In this document: positions 53,407 to 61,250 of the stretch, piece by piece
How positions within the stretch are numbered: the first letter of the stretch is position 1
Layout: the number at the start of each line of letters is the position of its first letter
Assembly: GCF_034676705.1 (NCBI RefSeq)
Contig: NZ_JAUCBS010000013.1
Coordinates: forward strand, 2,646,501 to 2,710,500
Direction of reading: 5' to 3'
DNA: 64,000 nucleotides
Source of the DNA: Gemmobacter sp.
GTDB lineage: Bacteria; Pseudomonadota; Alphaproteobacteria; Rhodobacterales; Rhodobacteraceae
Position numbers and translations under genes: made by a program
The notes under the pieces: generated by a model
Seen by the model: only the letters and a program-made list of their open reading frames with translations
Databases searched by the model: none
Told to the model about the DNA's origin: nothing

Positions 53407-54423
53407 TCACGCCGATGGCAGGTTCGTCGGAAAGATGATCTGCATCGGCAGCGGTGCGGGGGGTATGGGGGAATGCAGCTGGTCCAGCATCACCTCCAGC
53501 AGGGTCTGGGTGCGGTGGGTCAGCACGGCCAGCAGCGTGCCATCGGCCAGCATGCGCCGGGTGTCCTGGCCCAGCCCGTGGCCGATCACCCGCACGTGGC
53601 CCGCCCGGCCCGTGCGGCGCAGCGCCATGCCGATGCCTTCGGACGACCCGCCCACGTTGTAGATGCCGCACAGGTCGGGGAAACGCTCCAGCAGATCCAG
53701 CGTCATGCGCATGTTGGTCAGCGGGTCGTCCTGCCCCTCGATGGTGCCGGCGAAATCCAGTTGCGGGTGGTCGCGCTGGATCAGTTCCTGAAAGCCCAGT
53801 TCACGTTCGACATGGGCGCGGAAATGCCGGGTGGCGGCAATGACGGCCAGCTTGCCCCCCTGCGGCGGCGCGGTATTGGCCAGCAGAAAGGCCGCCGTGC
53901 GCCCCGCCGCCAGATTGTCGATGCCGATGCAGCCGCGGTGCCGCGCGCCGGTGATGTCGCTGATCAGCGTCAGCACCAGCTTGCCCCGGTCGACCAGGGC
54001 ATCCACCTCGTCCCGCACATCGGGGTGATCGACGCCGAAGAAGGCGATGGCATCGGATTTGCGCCCCAGACGGCGCAGGGCGCGGGCCAGCACCTCGGGG
54101 TTCATCGAATCCAGCAGGTAGCTGTGAATGCGCGCGCCCCGGTCGCGCATCTGGGCCCAGCGGCGCAGGTCATCGTTGAAGCCGCGCAGAAAGGGGTTGG
54201 CGCTGGCCGGCAGCAGCACGGTCAGCCGGCGGCGGTCGGGGCGCGCCAGCCGGGCCAGATCGGCCCCCGACAGATAGGCGCACTCCGCCGCCGCCTTCAG
54301 CACCCGTTCCGCCGTTGCCGGGCGCACGTTGGGGCGGCCATGCAGCACGCGGTCCACCGTCGCCTCGGACACACCGGCGCGCAGGGCAATGTCACGGATG
54401 CCGGCGCGCGTGGTCATTCCCAT
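53407..54423 (-). CDS. LacI-family regulator with a substrate-binding domain
   Basis: A 338-residue LacI/GalR repressor. The N-terminal HTH reads IRDIALRAGVSEATVDRVLHGRPNVRPATAERVL and is followed by a periplasmic-binding-protein-like sensor (DFAGTIEGQDDPLTNMRMTLDLL, RVIGHGLGQDTRRMLADGTL). The start at 54423 has GAGGGG five bases upstream; an ATG at 54417 is possible. It is divergent from the TRAP/RLP cluster, which it probably represses until an acid-sugar effector binds. Confidence 0.88.
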   Translation of the reverse strand: MGMTTRAGIRDIALRAGVSEATVDRVLHGRPNVRPATAERVLKAAAECAYLSGADLARLARPDRRRLTVLLPASANPFLRGFNDDLRRWAQMRDRGARIHSYLLDSMNPEVLARALRRLGRKSDAIAFFGVDHPDVRDEVDALVDRGKLVLTLISDITGARHRGCIGIDNLAAGRTAAFLLANTAPPQGGKLAVIAATRHFRAHVERELGFQELIQRDHPQLDFAGTIEGQDDPLTNMRMTLDLLERFPDLCGIYNVGGSSEGIGMALRRTGRAGHVRVIGHGLGQDTRRMLADGTLLAVLTHRTQTLLEVMLDQLHSPIPPAPLPMQIIFPTNLPSA

Positions 54424-54446
54424 CAAAACCCCTCAAAATCCCGTCG

Positions 54447-54483
54447 TTGACCCCATAGGGCCATGGCCTAGACTTCCGGTCAA
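54447..54483. promoter_or_regulatory. Candidate operator between lacI-type gene and dctP
   Basis: TTGACC (54447-54452) and GGTCAA (54478-54483) form an inverted repeat that flanks a near-palindrome TAGGGCCATGGCCTA (54456-54470). The central dyad in a divergent promoter region fits a LacI-family operator. TTGACC could also act as a -35 element for the TRAP operon. Confidence 0.45.
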
Positions 54484-54533
54484 TGAGGCGAGCAGGGAGA
54501 CCCGCATCATCTTTGCACAGATGGGAGGGAAGA

Positions 54534-55550
54534 ATGACCAAGTCCGTTGCACTTTCGCGCCGGGGCCTGCTGGTGGCCGGGGGCGCCGCCCTGCTGGCGA
54601 CCCCGTTCCTTGGCAAGGGCGCGCTGGCCGCCACCACGTTGCGCTATGGCCACATGCACACCCCGGCCTCGATTGCCGGGGCGCAGGCCGAATGGTTCGC
54701 TGCCGCCGTCAAGGAAAAGACCGGCGGGGAAATCGACATCCAGATCTTTCCGAATTCCCAGCTGGGCAAGTTGCAGGAACTGGCCGAAGCGGTCTCCACC
54801 GGCACCATCGCCTTTTCGCACAACACCGCTGGCGCCATCGGGTCGCTGCATGCGCCGTTCGCCGCCTTTGACACTCCCTACCTGTACCGCGATGTCGATC
54901 ACCTGATGAAGGTGGTGGATGCCAAAAGCCCGGTGATGGAGGAGCTGAACAAGGGCCTGGTCGATGCCTCGGGCACCCGGGCGCTTTATGCGTTCTATTT
55001 TGGCACCCGCAACCTGACCGCCGACCGCGAGGTGAAAAAGCCCGCCGATCTGGCCGGGGTCAAGATCCGCTCGATCCCCTTCCCGATCTACATGGCCACG
55101 GTCGAGGGGCTGGGCGCCGTGTCGGTGCCCGTGGACTGGTCCGAGGTGCCGACCGCGCTGGCCACCGGCGTGGTGAACGGGCAGGAAAACCCGATGAACG
55201 TGCTGGTCTCGGCCAAGCTTTACGAGGTGCAAAGCCATGTCATGCTGACCGGCCATATCACCGCCGCGCAGGTGGTGATGATGAACCACGATGTCTGGCA
55301 GGGCTTTTCCGATGCCCACAAGGAGGCCGTTGCCGCCGCCGCCTCGGAAACCCGCGACAAGGCATCGGCCCAGATGCTGGCGGCCGAAAAGACCGATCTG
55401 GAGGCGCTGCGCGGCCATGGCATGAAGGTGGTCGATGCAGGCACGGGGCTGGATCTGGAGGCGTTCAAGGCCAGCGTGAAGGCCCGTGTGTCGAAGGAAT
55501 TCGACAGCAAGTGGGGCGATCTTTACGCGAAGATCGCGGCCATCGCCTGA
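54534..55550 (+). CDS. dctP: TRAP transporter substrate-binding protein
   Basis: A 338-residue periplasmic solute receptor of the DctP family. A Tat-like signal peptide (SRRGLLVAGGAALLATPFL) leads into LRYGHMHTPASIAGAQAEWFAAAVKEKTGGEIDI. The organic-acid-binding Arg is likely in KIRSIPFPIYMATVEGLGA. It is the first gene of a six-gene run with the permease and the acid-sugar enzymes, so an acid sugar is the expected ligand. Confidence 0.93.
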   Translation: MTKSVALSRRGLLVAGGAALLATPFLGKGALAATTLRYGHMHTPASIAGAQAEWFAAAVKEKTGGEIDIQIFPNSQLGKLQELAEAVSTGTIAFSHNTAGAIGSLHAPFAAFDTPYLYRDVDHLMKVVDAKSPVMEELNKGLVDASGTRALYAFYFGTRNLTADREVKKPADLAGVKIRSIPFPIYMATVEGLGAVSVPVDWSEVPTALATGVVNGQENPMNVLVSAKLYEVQSHVMLTGHITAAQVVMMNHDVWQGFSDAHKEAVAAAASETRDKASAQMLAAEKTDLEALRGHGMKVVDAGTGLDLEAFKASVKARVSKEFDSKWGDLYAKIAAIA

Positions 55551-55552
55551 TC

Positions 55553-56068
55553 ATGGCCGACGCCCTTCCCCAACCCATCACAGCGCCCGCCCCCCCGCGG
55601 GCGCTGGACCTGCTGACGCGCGGGCTGTTCGCGGTGGCCACCGGCCTGCTGCTGCTGATCACCGCGCTGATCGTGGCGCAGGTGGTGGCGCGCAATGTCT
55701 GGAACACCGGCCTGCCCCGGGCCGAGGAAATCACCCGTTACGCCGGCGTTCTGGCCGTCTATTTCACCGCGCCGCTGCTGGCGTTGAGCGGCCAGCATGT
55801 CGCGGTGGACGTGTTCACCAACCTGCTGCCCCGGGTGCCGAAACTGGCCTGTTTCGTGCTGGCCGAACTGTCGATGCTGGCGTTTTCGGCGCTGACCATC
55901 TGGGGCGGCTGGCTGTATCTGAAACGCGCGTGGAAGTTCAAGACACCCGCCCTTGGCATCCAGAACATCTGGCTGTTCGGGCCGGTGGTGATCTGTTTCG
56001 CCATCCTGATCGTGATCGCGCTGTGGCGCATCTGGGCGGTGCTGCGCGCCGAAAGGGCCGGAAAATGA
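55553..56068 (+). CDS. dctQ: TRAP transporter small permease
   Basis: A 171-residue four-TM subunit with the family pattern VAQVVARNVWNTGLPRAEEITRYAGVLAVYF. It starts two bases after the dctP stop and overlaps dctM by four bases. It bridges the receptor and the DctM channel. Confidence 0.93.
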   Translation: MADALPQPITAPAPPRALDLLTRGLFAVATGLLLLITALIVAQVVARNVWNTGLPRAEEITRYAGVLAVYFTAPLLALSGQHVAVDVFTNLLPRVPKLACFVLAELSMLAFSALTIWGGWLYLKRAWKFKTPALGIQNIWLFGPVVICFAILIVIALWRIWAVLRAERAGK

Positions 56069-57342
56069 CCCTGACGCTTTTGATTGCCTTCGGGGTGCTG
56101 CTGGTGATCGGCGCGCCCATCGCGGTGGCGCTTGGCCTGTCGTCGGCCATCACCATCCTGGCCCATGGCCTGCCTGCCACCGTGCTGCTGCAACGCGCGG
56201 TGAATTCCATCGACAGTTCGCCCCTGCTGGCGGTGCCGATGTTCATCATGGCCGCCGCGCTGCTGAGCGCCACGGGCGTGACCACCTACATGTTCGATCT
56301 GGTGCGCATGGTGGTGGGGCGGGTGCGCGGCGGCATGGCGCATGTGAACGTGCTGCTGTCGCTGGTGTTTGCCGGCATGTCGGGCGCAGCACTTGCCGAT
56401 ATCGGCGCGCTTGGCGGCATGCAGGTGCGCGAGATGGAAAAGCAGGGCTACACCCGCCGCTTTGCCGCCGGGCTGACCATTGCCTCGGCCACCATCGGGC
56501 CGATCTTTCCGCCCTCCATCCCGCTGATCATCTTTGCCACCGCGGCCGAGGTTTCGCCGGTGAAACTGCTGCTGGCCGGGATCATTCCTGCGCTGATCCT
56601 GACGGCGATGCTGATGGGCTATATCGCGCTGGTCGCCCGCAGCCAGAACCTGCCGCGCGACGATATTTCGCCCACCCTGCCCGCGTTCCTGCGGTTGTCG
56701 CTGATCTCGTTCCCGGCGCTGCTGACGCCGGTGCTGCTGATCGGCGGGTTGCTGTCGGGCTACTTCGGCCCGACCGAGGCGGCAGGGATCACCGTGGCCT
56801 ATGCCATTCTGATCGGGCTGCTGGTCTACCGCACGCTGACAATCGGCACGCTGATCTCCTCGGCCCGCGAAACGGTGCTGGCCACGGCGAACATCCTGTT
56901 CGTGGTCGCCGCAGCCGCGCTGTTCGCCTGGGTGCTGACCATGGATCAGGTGCCGGCCAAGGCCAGCGACTGGCTGCTGGGCGTATCCAAGGATCCGCTG
57001 GTGCTGCTGCTGATCCTGAACGTGGTGCTGCTGATTGCCGGGATGTTCCTGGAATCCATCGCCGCGATCCTGATCATCGCGCCCATCGTGACGCCAGCCC
57101 TGATCGCTGCCGGCGCTCCGCCGGAACAGGTGGGGGTGGTCATGGTGCTGAACCTGATGATCGGCCTGCTGACCCCGCCGGTCGGGATGAGCCTCTACAT
57201 GATGTCGATCACGGTGAAGATGCCCTTTGCCGAGGTTGTCCGGGGTGTGACCCCGTTTTTCCTGCCGCTGTTCGTCGCCCTGGCGCTGGTGACCTTTTTC
57301 CCCGGTCTGACCGCCTGGCTGCCCACCTATCTGATGGAGTAA
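56065..57342 (+). CDS. dctM: TRAP transporter large permease
   Basis: A 425-residue, about 12-TM sodium-coupled channel subunit. Typical features are ILAHGLPATVLLQRAVNSIDSSPLLAVPMFIMAAALLSATGVT, MSGAALADIGALGGM, FPPSIPLIIF and NLMIGLLTPPVGMSLY. Coupled to dctQ by an ATGA overlap. The VOC gene follows after four bases. Confidence 0.95.
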   Translation: MTLTLLIAFGVLLVIGAPIAVALGLSSAITILAHGLPATVLLQRAVNSIDSSPLLAVPMFIMAAALLSATGVTTYMFDLVRMVVGRVRGGMAHVNVLLSLVFAGMSGAALADIGALGGMQVREMEKQGYTRRFAAGLTIASATIGPIFPPSIPLIIFATAAEVSPVKLLLAGIIPALILTAMLMGYIALVARSQNLPRDDISPTLPAFLRLSLISFPALLTPVLLIGGLLSGYFGPTEAAGITVAYAILIGLLVYRTLTIGTLISSARETVLATANILFVVAAAALFAWVLTMDQVPAKASDWLLGVSKDPLVLLLILNVVLLIAGMFLESIAAILIIAPIVTPALIAAGAPPEQVGVVMVLNLMIGLLTPPVGMSLYMMSITVKMPFAEVVRGVTPFFLPLFVALALVTFFPGLTAWLPTYLME

Positions 57343-57346
57343 CCCC

Positions 57347-57886
57347 ATGAGCCGCTTTCTTGGCCCGATCCGCCAGCTTGGCTTTGTCGTCCCCGATATC
57401 GAGGCCGCAATGAAGCACTGGTCCGAGGTGATGGGCGTCGGCCCGTTCTACTACAACCCGCAAGTGCCGATCGAGGATTACCAGTTCGAAGGCCAAAGCT
57501 ATCAGCCGCACAACTCGGTGGCTTTGGCCAATGCGGGCTATATCCAGGTGGAACTGATCCAGTGCCGCAACGATGTGCCTTCCTGCTACAAGGAATTCAC
57601 CGACGCCGGGCATACCGGCCTGCAGCACACCGCCTACTGGACCGAGGAGTATGACCGCGATCTGGCGATCATGCAGGCCGAAGGGTTCCGCGTGAAGATG
57701 TCGGGCAAGGTGGGCGAAAACGGCCGCTTCGCCTATTTCGACCGCGAGGATCACCCGGGCACCTGCATCGAGCTGTCCGAGGTCAAGGGCCCCAAGGGCC
57801 GCATGTTCGACCTGATCCGCGCCGCGTCGGAAGGATGGGATGGCCAGGACCGCGTGCGCCCCTTCCCCGATCTGTCGAAGATCTGA
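57347..57886 (+). CDS. VOC-fold metalloenzyme of the acid-sugar cluster
   Basis: A 179-residue vicinal-oxygen-chelate protein with two beta-alpha-beta-beta-beta modules (IRQLGFVVPDIEAAMKHWSEVMGVGPFYY and GHTGLQHTAYWTEEYD). Likely metal ligands are Q10 (usually His), E69, H94 and E142. VOC enzymes catalyse epimerisation, isomerisation or dioxygenation near a divalent metal. Encoded between the TRAP permease and the RuBisCO-like protein, it may epimerise or isomerise the imported acid sugar; this is inference. Confidence 0.85.
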   Translation: MSRFLGPIRQLGFVVPDIEAAMKHWSEVMGVGPFYYNPQVPIEDYQFEGQSYQPHNSVALANAGYIQVELIQCRNDVPSCYKEFTDAGHTGLQHTAYWTEEYDRDLAIMQAEGFRVKMSGKVGENGRFAYFDREDHPGTCIELSEVKGPKGRMFDLIRAASEGWDGQDRVRPFPDLSKI

Positions 57887-57889
57887 CCG

Positions 57890-59146
57890 ATGATCCGGGC
57901 AACCTATCTGGTCGAAACGCCCTGCCCCATCGCGGATGTGGCAGCGATGATGGCGGGCGAGCAAAGCGCCGGCACCTTTGTCCGGGTCGAGGGCGAAACC
58001 GACGAACTGCGCGCCCGCTTTGGCGCCGTGGTGGTGGCGACCGAACAGGTCGGGCAGTCCGAAGGCCCGACGCTGCGGTCCGCCTGGGCAGAACGCAAGG
58101 GGCTGACCGGCCCGCGCGGCATCTACCGGGTGGTCATCGACTATCCGCCGGACAATGTGGGGGTGAACCTGCCCACATTGGCCTCGGTCGTGGCCGGCAA
58201 CCTTTACGATCTGGGCGAGGTCACGGGGCTGAAGCTGATCGACGTGGCGGTGACGCCCGACTATCGCGCGCGCTATGATCTGCCGGCCATGGGCATCCCC
58301 GGCACCCGCGCCTCGGCCGGGGTGCAGGGGCGGCCGATGTTCGGCACCATCATCAAGCCCAACATCGGCCTGTCGCCGGCGGAAATCGCCGATCTGGTGG
58401 CGCGCCTGTGCGACGCCGGGACCGATTTCGTCAAGGACGACGAGATTGCGGGCACCCACCCCCACGCCCCGGTGCAGGACCGCATCCGCGCCGTGATGGA
58501 TGTGGTGCGCCGCCACCGCGACCGCACCGGCAAGCTGGTGATGGTGGCCTTCAACATCACGGACGAGACCGACGCCATGCGCCGCCATGCCGATCTGCTG
58601 GCGGCCGAAGGCGGGTCTTGCGCCATGGTCTCGCTGAACTGGGTGGGCATGGCGGCGGTGCAGACGCTGCGGCGGCACACGCCGCTGGCGATCCATGGCC
58701 ACCGCAACGGATATGGCGGCATGGGGCGGCACCCGCTGCTGGGCATGGGGGTGCGGGCCTATCAGGCGCTGTATCGGCTGGCGGGCATCGACCACATGCA
58801 TGTGCATGGCATGGGCGGCAAATTCTCGGACCTGGACGAGGATGTGACCGAGGCTGCAAGGCACTGTCTGGAACCGATGGGCGCGGGCGATGACCGGGTG
58901 ATGCCGATCTTTTCGTCGGGCCAATGGGCGGGCACGCTGCCGCATACGCTGGCGCAGGTCGGCTCGGACGATCTGATGTTCCTGTCGGGCGGCGGCATCA
59001 TGGCGCATCCGGGCGGGCCGGCGGCGGGGCTGGCCAGCCTGCGTCAGGCGCATGAGGCGGTGGTGGCCGGCGTGCCGCTGGCCGATCATGCCCGAACCCA
59101 CCCCGAACTGGCGCAGGCCATCGCCAAATTCGGCGCCGCGGGCTAG
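57890..59146 (+). CDS. RuBisCO-like protein (form IV), candidate 3-oxo-isoapionate-4-phosphate enzyme
   Basis: A 418-residue member of the RuBisCO large-subunit superfamily. Active-site equivalents are kept: K156 (GTIIKPNIGLS), the carbamate-lysine motif K182-DDE185, H271-R272 (IHGHRNG), K311 in loop 6 (HGMGGKFS), S343 (FSSGQW) and GGG367-369. The N-terminal region that closes the RuBisCO site is divergent. With a DUF1537-type kinase next door this matches OiaX-type transcarboxylase/hydrolases of D-apionate catabolism, which yield 3-phosphoglycerate and glycolate; the exact substrate is inferred. Confidence 0.88.
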   Translation: MIRATYLVETPCPIADVAAMMAGEQSAGTFVRVEGETDELRARFGAVVVATEQVGQSEGPTLRSAWAERKGLTGPRGIYRVVIDYPPDNVGVNLPTLASVVAGNLYDLGEVTGLKLIDVAVTPDYRARYDLPAMGIPGTRASAGVQGRPMFGTIIKPNIGLSPAEIADLVARLCDAGTDFVKDDEIAGTHPHAPVQDRIRAVMDVVRRHRDRTGKLVMVAFNITDETDAMRRHADLLAAEGGSCAMVSLNWVGMAAVQTLRRHTPLAIHGHRNGYGGMGRHPLLGMGVRAYQALYRLAGIDHMHVHGMGGKFSDLDEDVTEAARHCLEPMGAGDDRVMPIFSSGQWAGTLPHTLAQVGSDDLMFLSGGGIMAHPGGPAAGLASLRQAHEAVVAGVPLADHARTHPELAQAIAKFGAAG

Positions 59147-59148
59147 CC

Positions 59149-60372
59149 ATGGGATACGTCTTTGTCGCCGACGATTTCACCGGGGCGTCGGACACGCTGG
59201 CGACACTGGCGCGCGGCGGCTACCGCGCGCGGCTGTTCCGCGACCTGCCGTCGCCCGCTGATCTGGCGGGGATCGAGGCCTGGGGCATTGCCACCCCTGC
59301 CCGCGCGCTGGGGCGTCAGGACATGGCCGCGCTGGCCGCCCGGATCGGCGCGGGACTGCGCCGGTTTGCGCCCGGGTTCCTGCATCTGAAAATCTGCTCC
59401 ACCTTCGACAGCGGACCAGAGATCGGCAACATCGCCCTGTTGGCGCAGACCTTGGCCGATGCGGTGGGCATTGCCGATATCGCCGTGCTGGGGGGGCAGC
59501 CATCGCTGGGCCGGCATGCGGTGTTCGGCACGCTGTTTGCGCGCGGCCCGGATGGCCGCATCCACCGGATCGACCGCCACCCGGTCATGTCCATCCACCC
59601 GGTCACGCCCATGCACGAGGCCGACCTTACCCGCCATCTGGCGGTGCTGGGCCTGAACGACCTGCACCATGTGCCGCGCGGGGCACGGGGCGGGCCGTTC
59701 CCGCGGTTCTACGATGCGCTGGATCAGGCCGATGTGGTGGCGGCGGGGCAGGATCTGCTGGCCGGCACCGGCCCGGTGCTGGTGATGGGCGCATCGTCGG
59801 TGGCCGAAGGCTGGCTGGCGGCGCAGGCGCCCCGCCCGCGCATCGTGCCGCCCCCGGATCGGGCGGGCCGGCCGGTCCTGTGCTTTGCCGGCTCGCGATC
59901 CTCGCTGACCACGGCGCAGATCGGCGCGGCCGAGGGGATCGCGCGCTTGCCGGTCGATCCGGCCGATGTGATGGCAAGGGGGCCGGGCATGACCACGGCC
60001 GAGGAGTGGGCACGCGAACGGCTGGCACGCGGGCAGGATTGCCTGCTGTATCTGACGGCGGAAAATTCCGGCGGCATTTCCCCGGCCGATCTGGCCACGG
60101 CCAGCGCCGCGCTGGTGCTGCGCGTGCTGTCGGACGGGGTGGCAGGCGGGCTGGTGGTGGCGGGCGGCGACACCTCCAGCGCCATCGTGACCGCGCTGGA
60201 ACCCGACTGGCTGGACTATGCCGCCGACCTGTGCCCCGGGGTTTCGATCCTGCAGGCGCGGGTCGGGGGCCGCAGCATGGCGCTGGCGCTGAAAGGCGGG
60301 CAGATGGGCGGCCCCGGCTTTTTCGCCGAGGCCATCGCGGCGATGCGGGTCAGGCCGGATCCGGCGACCTGA
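59149..60372 (+). CDS. Four-carbon acid sugar kinase family protein (OiaK-like)
   Basis: A 407-residue kinase of the DUF1537 family. The N-terminal substrate domain has FVADDFTGASDTLATLA and LHLKICSTFDSGPEIGNI; the C-terminal nucleotide domain has VMGASSVAEGWL, FAGSRSSLTTAQI and VVAGGDTSSAIV. It starts two bases after the RuBisCO-like gene. It should phosphorylate the acid sugar (3-oxo-isoapionate or a related one) that the RuBisCO-like protein then splits. Its end overlaps convergent mmcB by 23 bases. Confidence 0.9.
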   Translation: MGYVFVADDFTGASDTLATLARGGYRARLFRDLPSPADLAGIEAWGIATPARALGRQDMAALAARIGAGLRRFAPGFLHLKICSTFDSGPEIGNIALLAQTLADAVGIADIAVLGGQPSLGRHAVFGTLFARGPDGRIHRIDRHPVMSIHPVTPMHEADLTRHLAVLGLNDLHHVPRGARGGPFPRFYDALDQADVVAAGQDLLAGTGPVLVMGASSVAEGWLAAQAPRPRIVPPPDRAGRPVLCFAGSRSSLTTAQIGAAEGIARLPVDPADVMARGPGMTTAEEWARERLARGQDCLLYLTAENSGGISPADLATASAALVLRVLSDGVAGGLVVAGGDTSSAIVTALEPDWLDYAADLCPGVSILQARVGGRSMALALKGGQMGGPGFFAEAIAAMRVRPDPAT

Positions 60373-60829
60373 CCGGCCCCGGCCCGGGGTCGCGGAACCC
60401 CAGCAGCGCCCGCGCCGCCGCCCGGGCAAAGCCGCGCGTCACCGCCACGCGCCGCGCCCCTGCCAGCCGGTGTTCGGGCGGCAGGCGCAACACCTCGCCC
60501 CCCCAGGCGTCGGCCATGATCAGCCCGGTGCCCTCGGGCAGCAGATCCACCGGAAACGCCTGATCCACCGCCCAGAAATAGCGGTCGCACCAGTCCAGAT
60601 AGCCCTGCCACTTGCGGTCCGAGGTGAAATCCACCCGGCTGGATTTGCATTCCACCACCCAGATTTCCCCCTTTGGCCCCAGCGCCATCACATCCACCCG
60701 CAGGCCCGGTGCAGGCACATGTTCGGTCAGCGGGGCAAAGCCAAGGTCCACCAGCGCCCGGCAGACACCACGCGCGAGGATCTGGCCGGGGCGAGGCAAG
60801 GGCGCGGGGCTGGCAAGCGGATCCATCAT
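60350..60829 (-). CDS. mmcB: MmcB family DNA repair protein
   Basis: A 159-residue PD-(D/E)XK-like nuclease-fold protein related to Caulobacter MmcB (mitomycin C resistance). Core motif: LRVDVMALGPKGEIWVVECKSSRVDF, with D...E-x-K visible; SDRKWQGYLDWCDRYFWAVD follows. Start is uncertain: ATGs at 60829, 60826 and 60841 are all close together, none with a clear ribosome-binding site. It is convergent with the kinase. Confidence 0.88.
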   Translation of the reverse strand: MMDPLASPAPLPRPGQILARGVCRALVDLGFAPLTEHVPAPGLRVDVMALGPKGEIWVVECKSSRVDFTSDRKWQGYLDWCDRYFWAVDQAFPVDLLPEGTGLIMADAWGGEVLRLPPEHRLAGARRVAVTRGFARAAARALLGFRDPGPGPVRSPDPA

Positions 60830-61250
60830 GGGGCCGACCATGAATGAACCGGGAACATCTGTCCACACCCCCCTGGCACGGCGCCGCCCCCTTGCGCAGC
60901 CCCGCCCCCGCGCTTACCTTGGCCTTTGGCGGTTACTGCTCTTCGCGTGCGAGGCCCTTTTCCAGTGGCCGATAAGCATTTCCGAGGGGGCTGGCTCTGC
61001 CAGGATCCTGGTCCTGGTATCTGGCGCCCACCTGATACGTCAGGCTCTCGGGAAATTCACGCCTTCACGGTTGCTGCGGTTTCCGCCACCTTCGCGGCCG
61101 GGTCAGGGGGGCCTTCTGCCCCCCTCTTGGCCGTACCGGCCAATTCACCCCCCGAGGATATTTGGGTCAGAGCGAGAGAGGCAGGAGGAGGCAGGGCAGA
61201 AAACGCAAGCGATCTTGCCGCAAGCCCTGTGGCGCCTTATACCGCCCGCC
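60830..61250. other. 421-base intergenic region
   Basis: Between divergent mmcB and prfC. It contains a lower-GC stretch at about 60930-61080 with no gene-like reading frame that I can support, and one dispersed repeat at 61106-61179. The prfC ribosome-binding site is weak. I see no tRNA, riboswitch or regulator site. Confidence 0.5.
61106..61179 (+). repeat. Dispersed hairpin-tail repeat, copy 11
   Basis: GGGGGGCCTTCTGCCCCCC hairpin, a GGCCGTACCGGCC hairpin, then CCCCCCGAGGATATTTGG and GTCAGAGCGAGAG. Nearly identical in its first hairpin to the copy at 24715, 36 kb away. Confidence 0.8.

Noticed and set aside
57890..59146. True carboxylating RuBisCO
   Set aside because: The N-terminal active-site segment is divergent, there is no small subunit or phosphoribulokinase nearby, and the kinase neighbour points to acid-sugar catabolism.
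60930..61080. Small gene or RNA in the mmcB-prfC gap
   Set aside because: No ribosome-binding site, no family match and no clear stem-loop architecture.
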